From the NCBI RefSeq assembly GCF_003383615.1, contig NZ_QNUL01000001.1, positions 372,001-436,000 of the forward strand: a stretch of DNA of 64,000 bases, given 5' to 3'. Position 1 is the first letter of the stretch. The number at the start of each line of letters is the position of its first letter. Shown piece after piece: positions 63,771-64,000 of this stretch. The position numbers and the translations under genes are program-made. Below the pieces are notes generated by a model, which worked only from the letters and a program-made list of their open reading frames with translations, had not been told where the DNA came from and searched no databases. The DNA is from Dyadobacter luteus. Lineage in GTDB: Bacteria > Bacteroidota > Bacteroidia > Cytophagales > Spirosomataceae.

Positions 63771-64000
63771 TTAGTGAGGGGCTTGCTCGAAAATCGGGTG
63801 AAGCATAGCATGGATTTTTTTAGTGTCTCCCACGGGGACTTCAAACTGGTTGAGCTCCAATGCTGCCAAAAAATCATCTGCTACTTGCGATGCTGGAATG
63901 CCGTTGGCGCCACCAATCTCTGCTGAAAATTCGGTATTGACCAAAGGCGGATACACTTCATAAATATTCAACTTTTCGTTTTCCGCGAAAGTGTCCCTTA
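63771..64000 (-). CDS. SDR family oxidoreductase, 5' part beyond the window
   Basis: The frame is open to the right edge and encodes the last 76 or so residues of an SDR: NIYEVYPPLVNTEFSAEIGG and ASQVADDFLAALELNQFEVP then the terminal KIHAMLHPIFEQAPH. It aligns with the C-terminal third of the SDR at 62974 (PPLVATEMT, KGLINGLQKDQQTIRVGDAK), so the two are paralogues. The catalytic core is outside the window. It is probably the first of three co-transcribed oxidoreductase genes. Confidence 0.82.
   Translation of the reverse strand, partial: RDTFAENEKLNIYEVYPPLVNTEFSAEIGGANGIPASQVADDFLAALELNQFEVPVGDTKKIHAMLHPIFEQAPH

Overview
The window looks like chromosomal DNA of a Bacteroidota bacterium of the Cytophagales (Spirosomaceae/Dyadobacter-like). 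The evidence is two SusC/SusD outer-membrane uptake pairs, a one-protein hybrid two-component system (HTCS), FtsX-type permeases with an N-terminal prefix domain, LytTR signalling, and promoters of the TTTG-N17-21-TAnnTTTG type. The genus is an inference; there is no rRNA to test it.

Layout. 1-10.7 kb: a polysaccharide-utilisation locus (PUL) with susC-susD and a left-truncated GH43 glycosidase on the minus strand, divergent from a 1373-residue HTCS sensor/regulator. 10.7-15 kb: small stress or housekeeping genes (DJ-1/PfpI, two VOC proteins, a DoxX-like protein, DUF2834), then an SDR gene and a Crp/Fnr-type regulator that share an exact 18-bp upstream repeat. 15.2-20.3 kb: a second susC-susD pair with no enzyme or regulator, bounded by a clear promoter and terminator. 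20.7-33.4 kb: accessory region with YdcF-like, EthD, TraB/GumN, HxlR/SDR, a secreted HExxH protein and PadR/ABC-permease genes, plus three damaged genes (a twice-frameshifted choice-of-anchor-I-like protein, an internally deleted permease, an N-truncated hydrolase).

33.5-41.6 kb: the most interesting block. It encodes a LytTR response regulator, a hybrid histidine kinase whose reading frame runs through a signal peptide into a NodB polysaccharide deacetylase, an MprF-type lysyl-phosphatidylglycerol synthase/flippase, and an AcvB/VirJ-type protein (the family that hydrolyses lysyl-PG). Read together, this is a candidate envelope-charge remodelling operon with its own sensor.

41.6-54.5 kb: core genome. 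There are three minus-strand tRNAs (Ser-GCT, Pro-TGG, Arg-TCT) with a partial tRNA-Arg duplicate, a vWA/TPR (Bat-like) pair, purC, a STAS protein, gltB-gltD, a second polysaccharide deacetylase, a TatD nuclease and type I asparaginase. 54.5-56.5 kb: tRNA-Ser(GGA) followed by a truncated integrase and a badly degraded IS3 element interrupted by GC-rich inserts, which is a decayed integration hotspot. 56.5-61.7 kb: an AI-2E transporter, then a type-I-secretion-like trio in which the ABC protein has no ATPase domain. 61.9-64 kb: a quinone-oxidoreductase-like MDR and two tandem SDRs, the last cut by the window edge.
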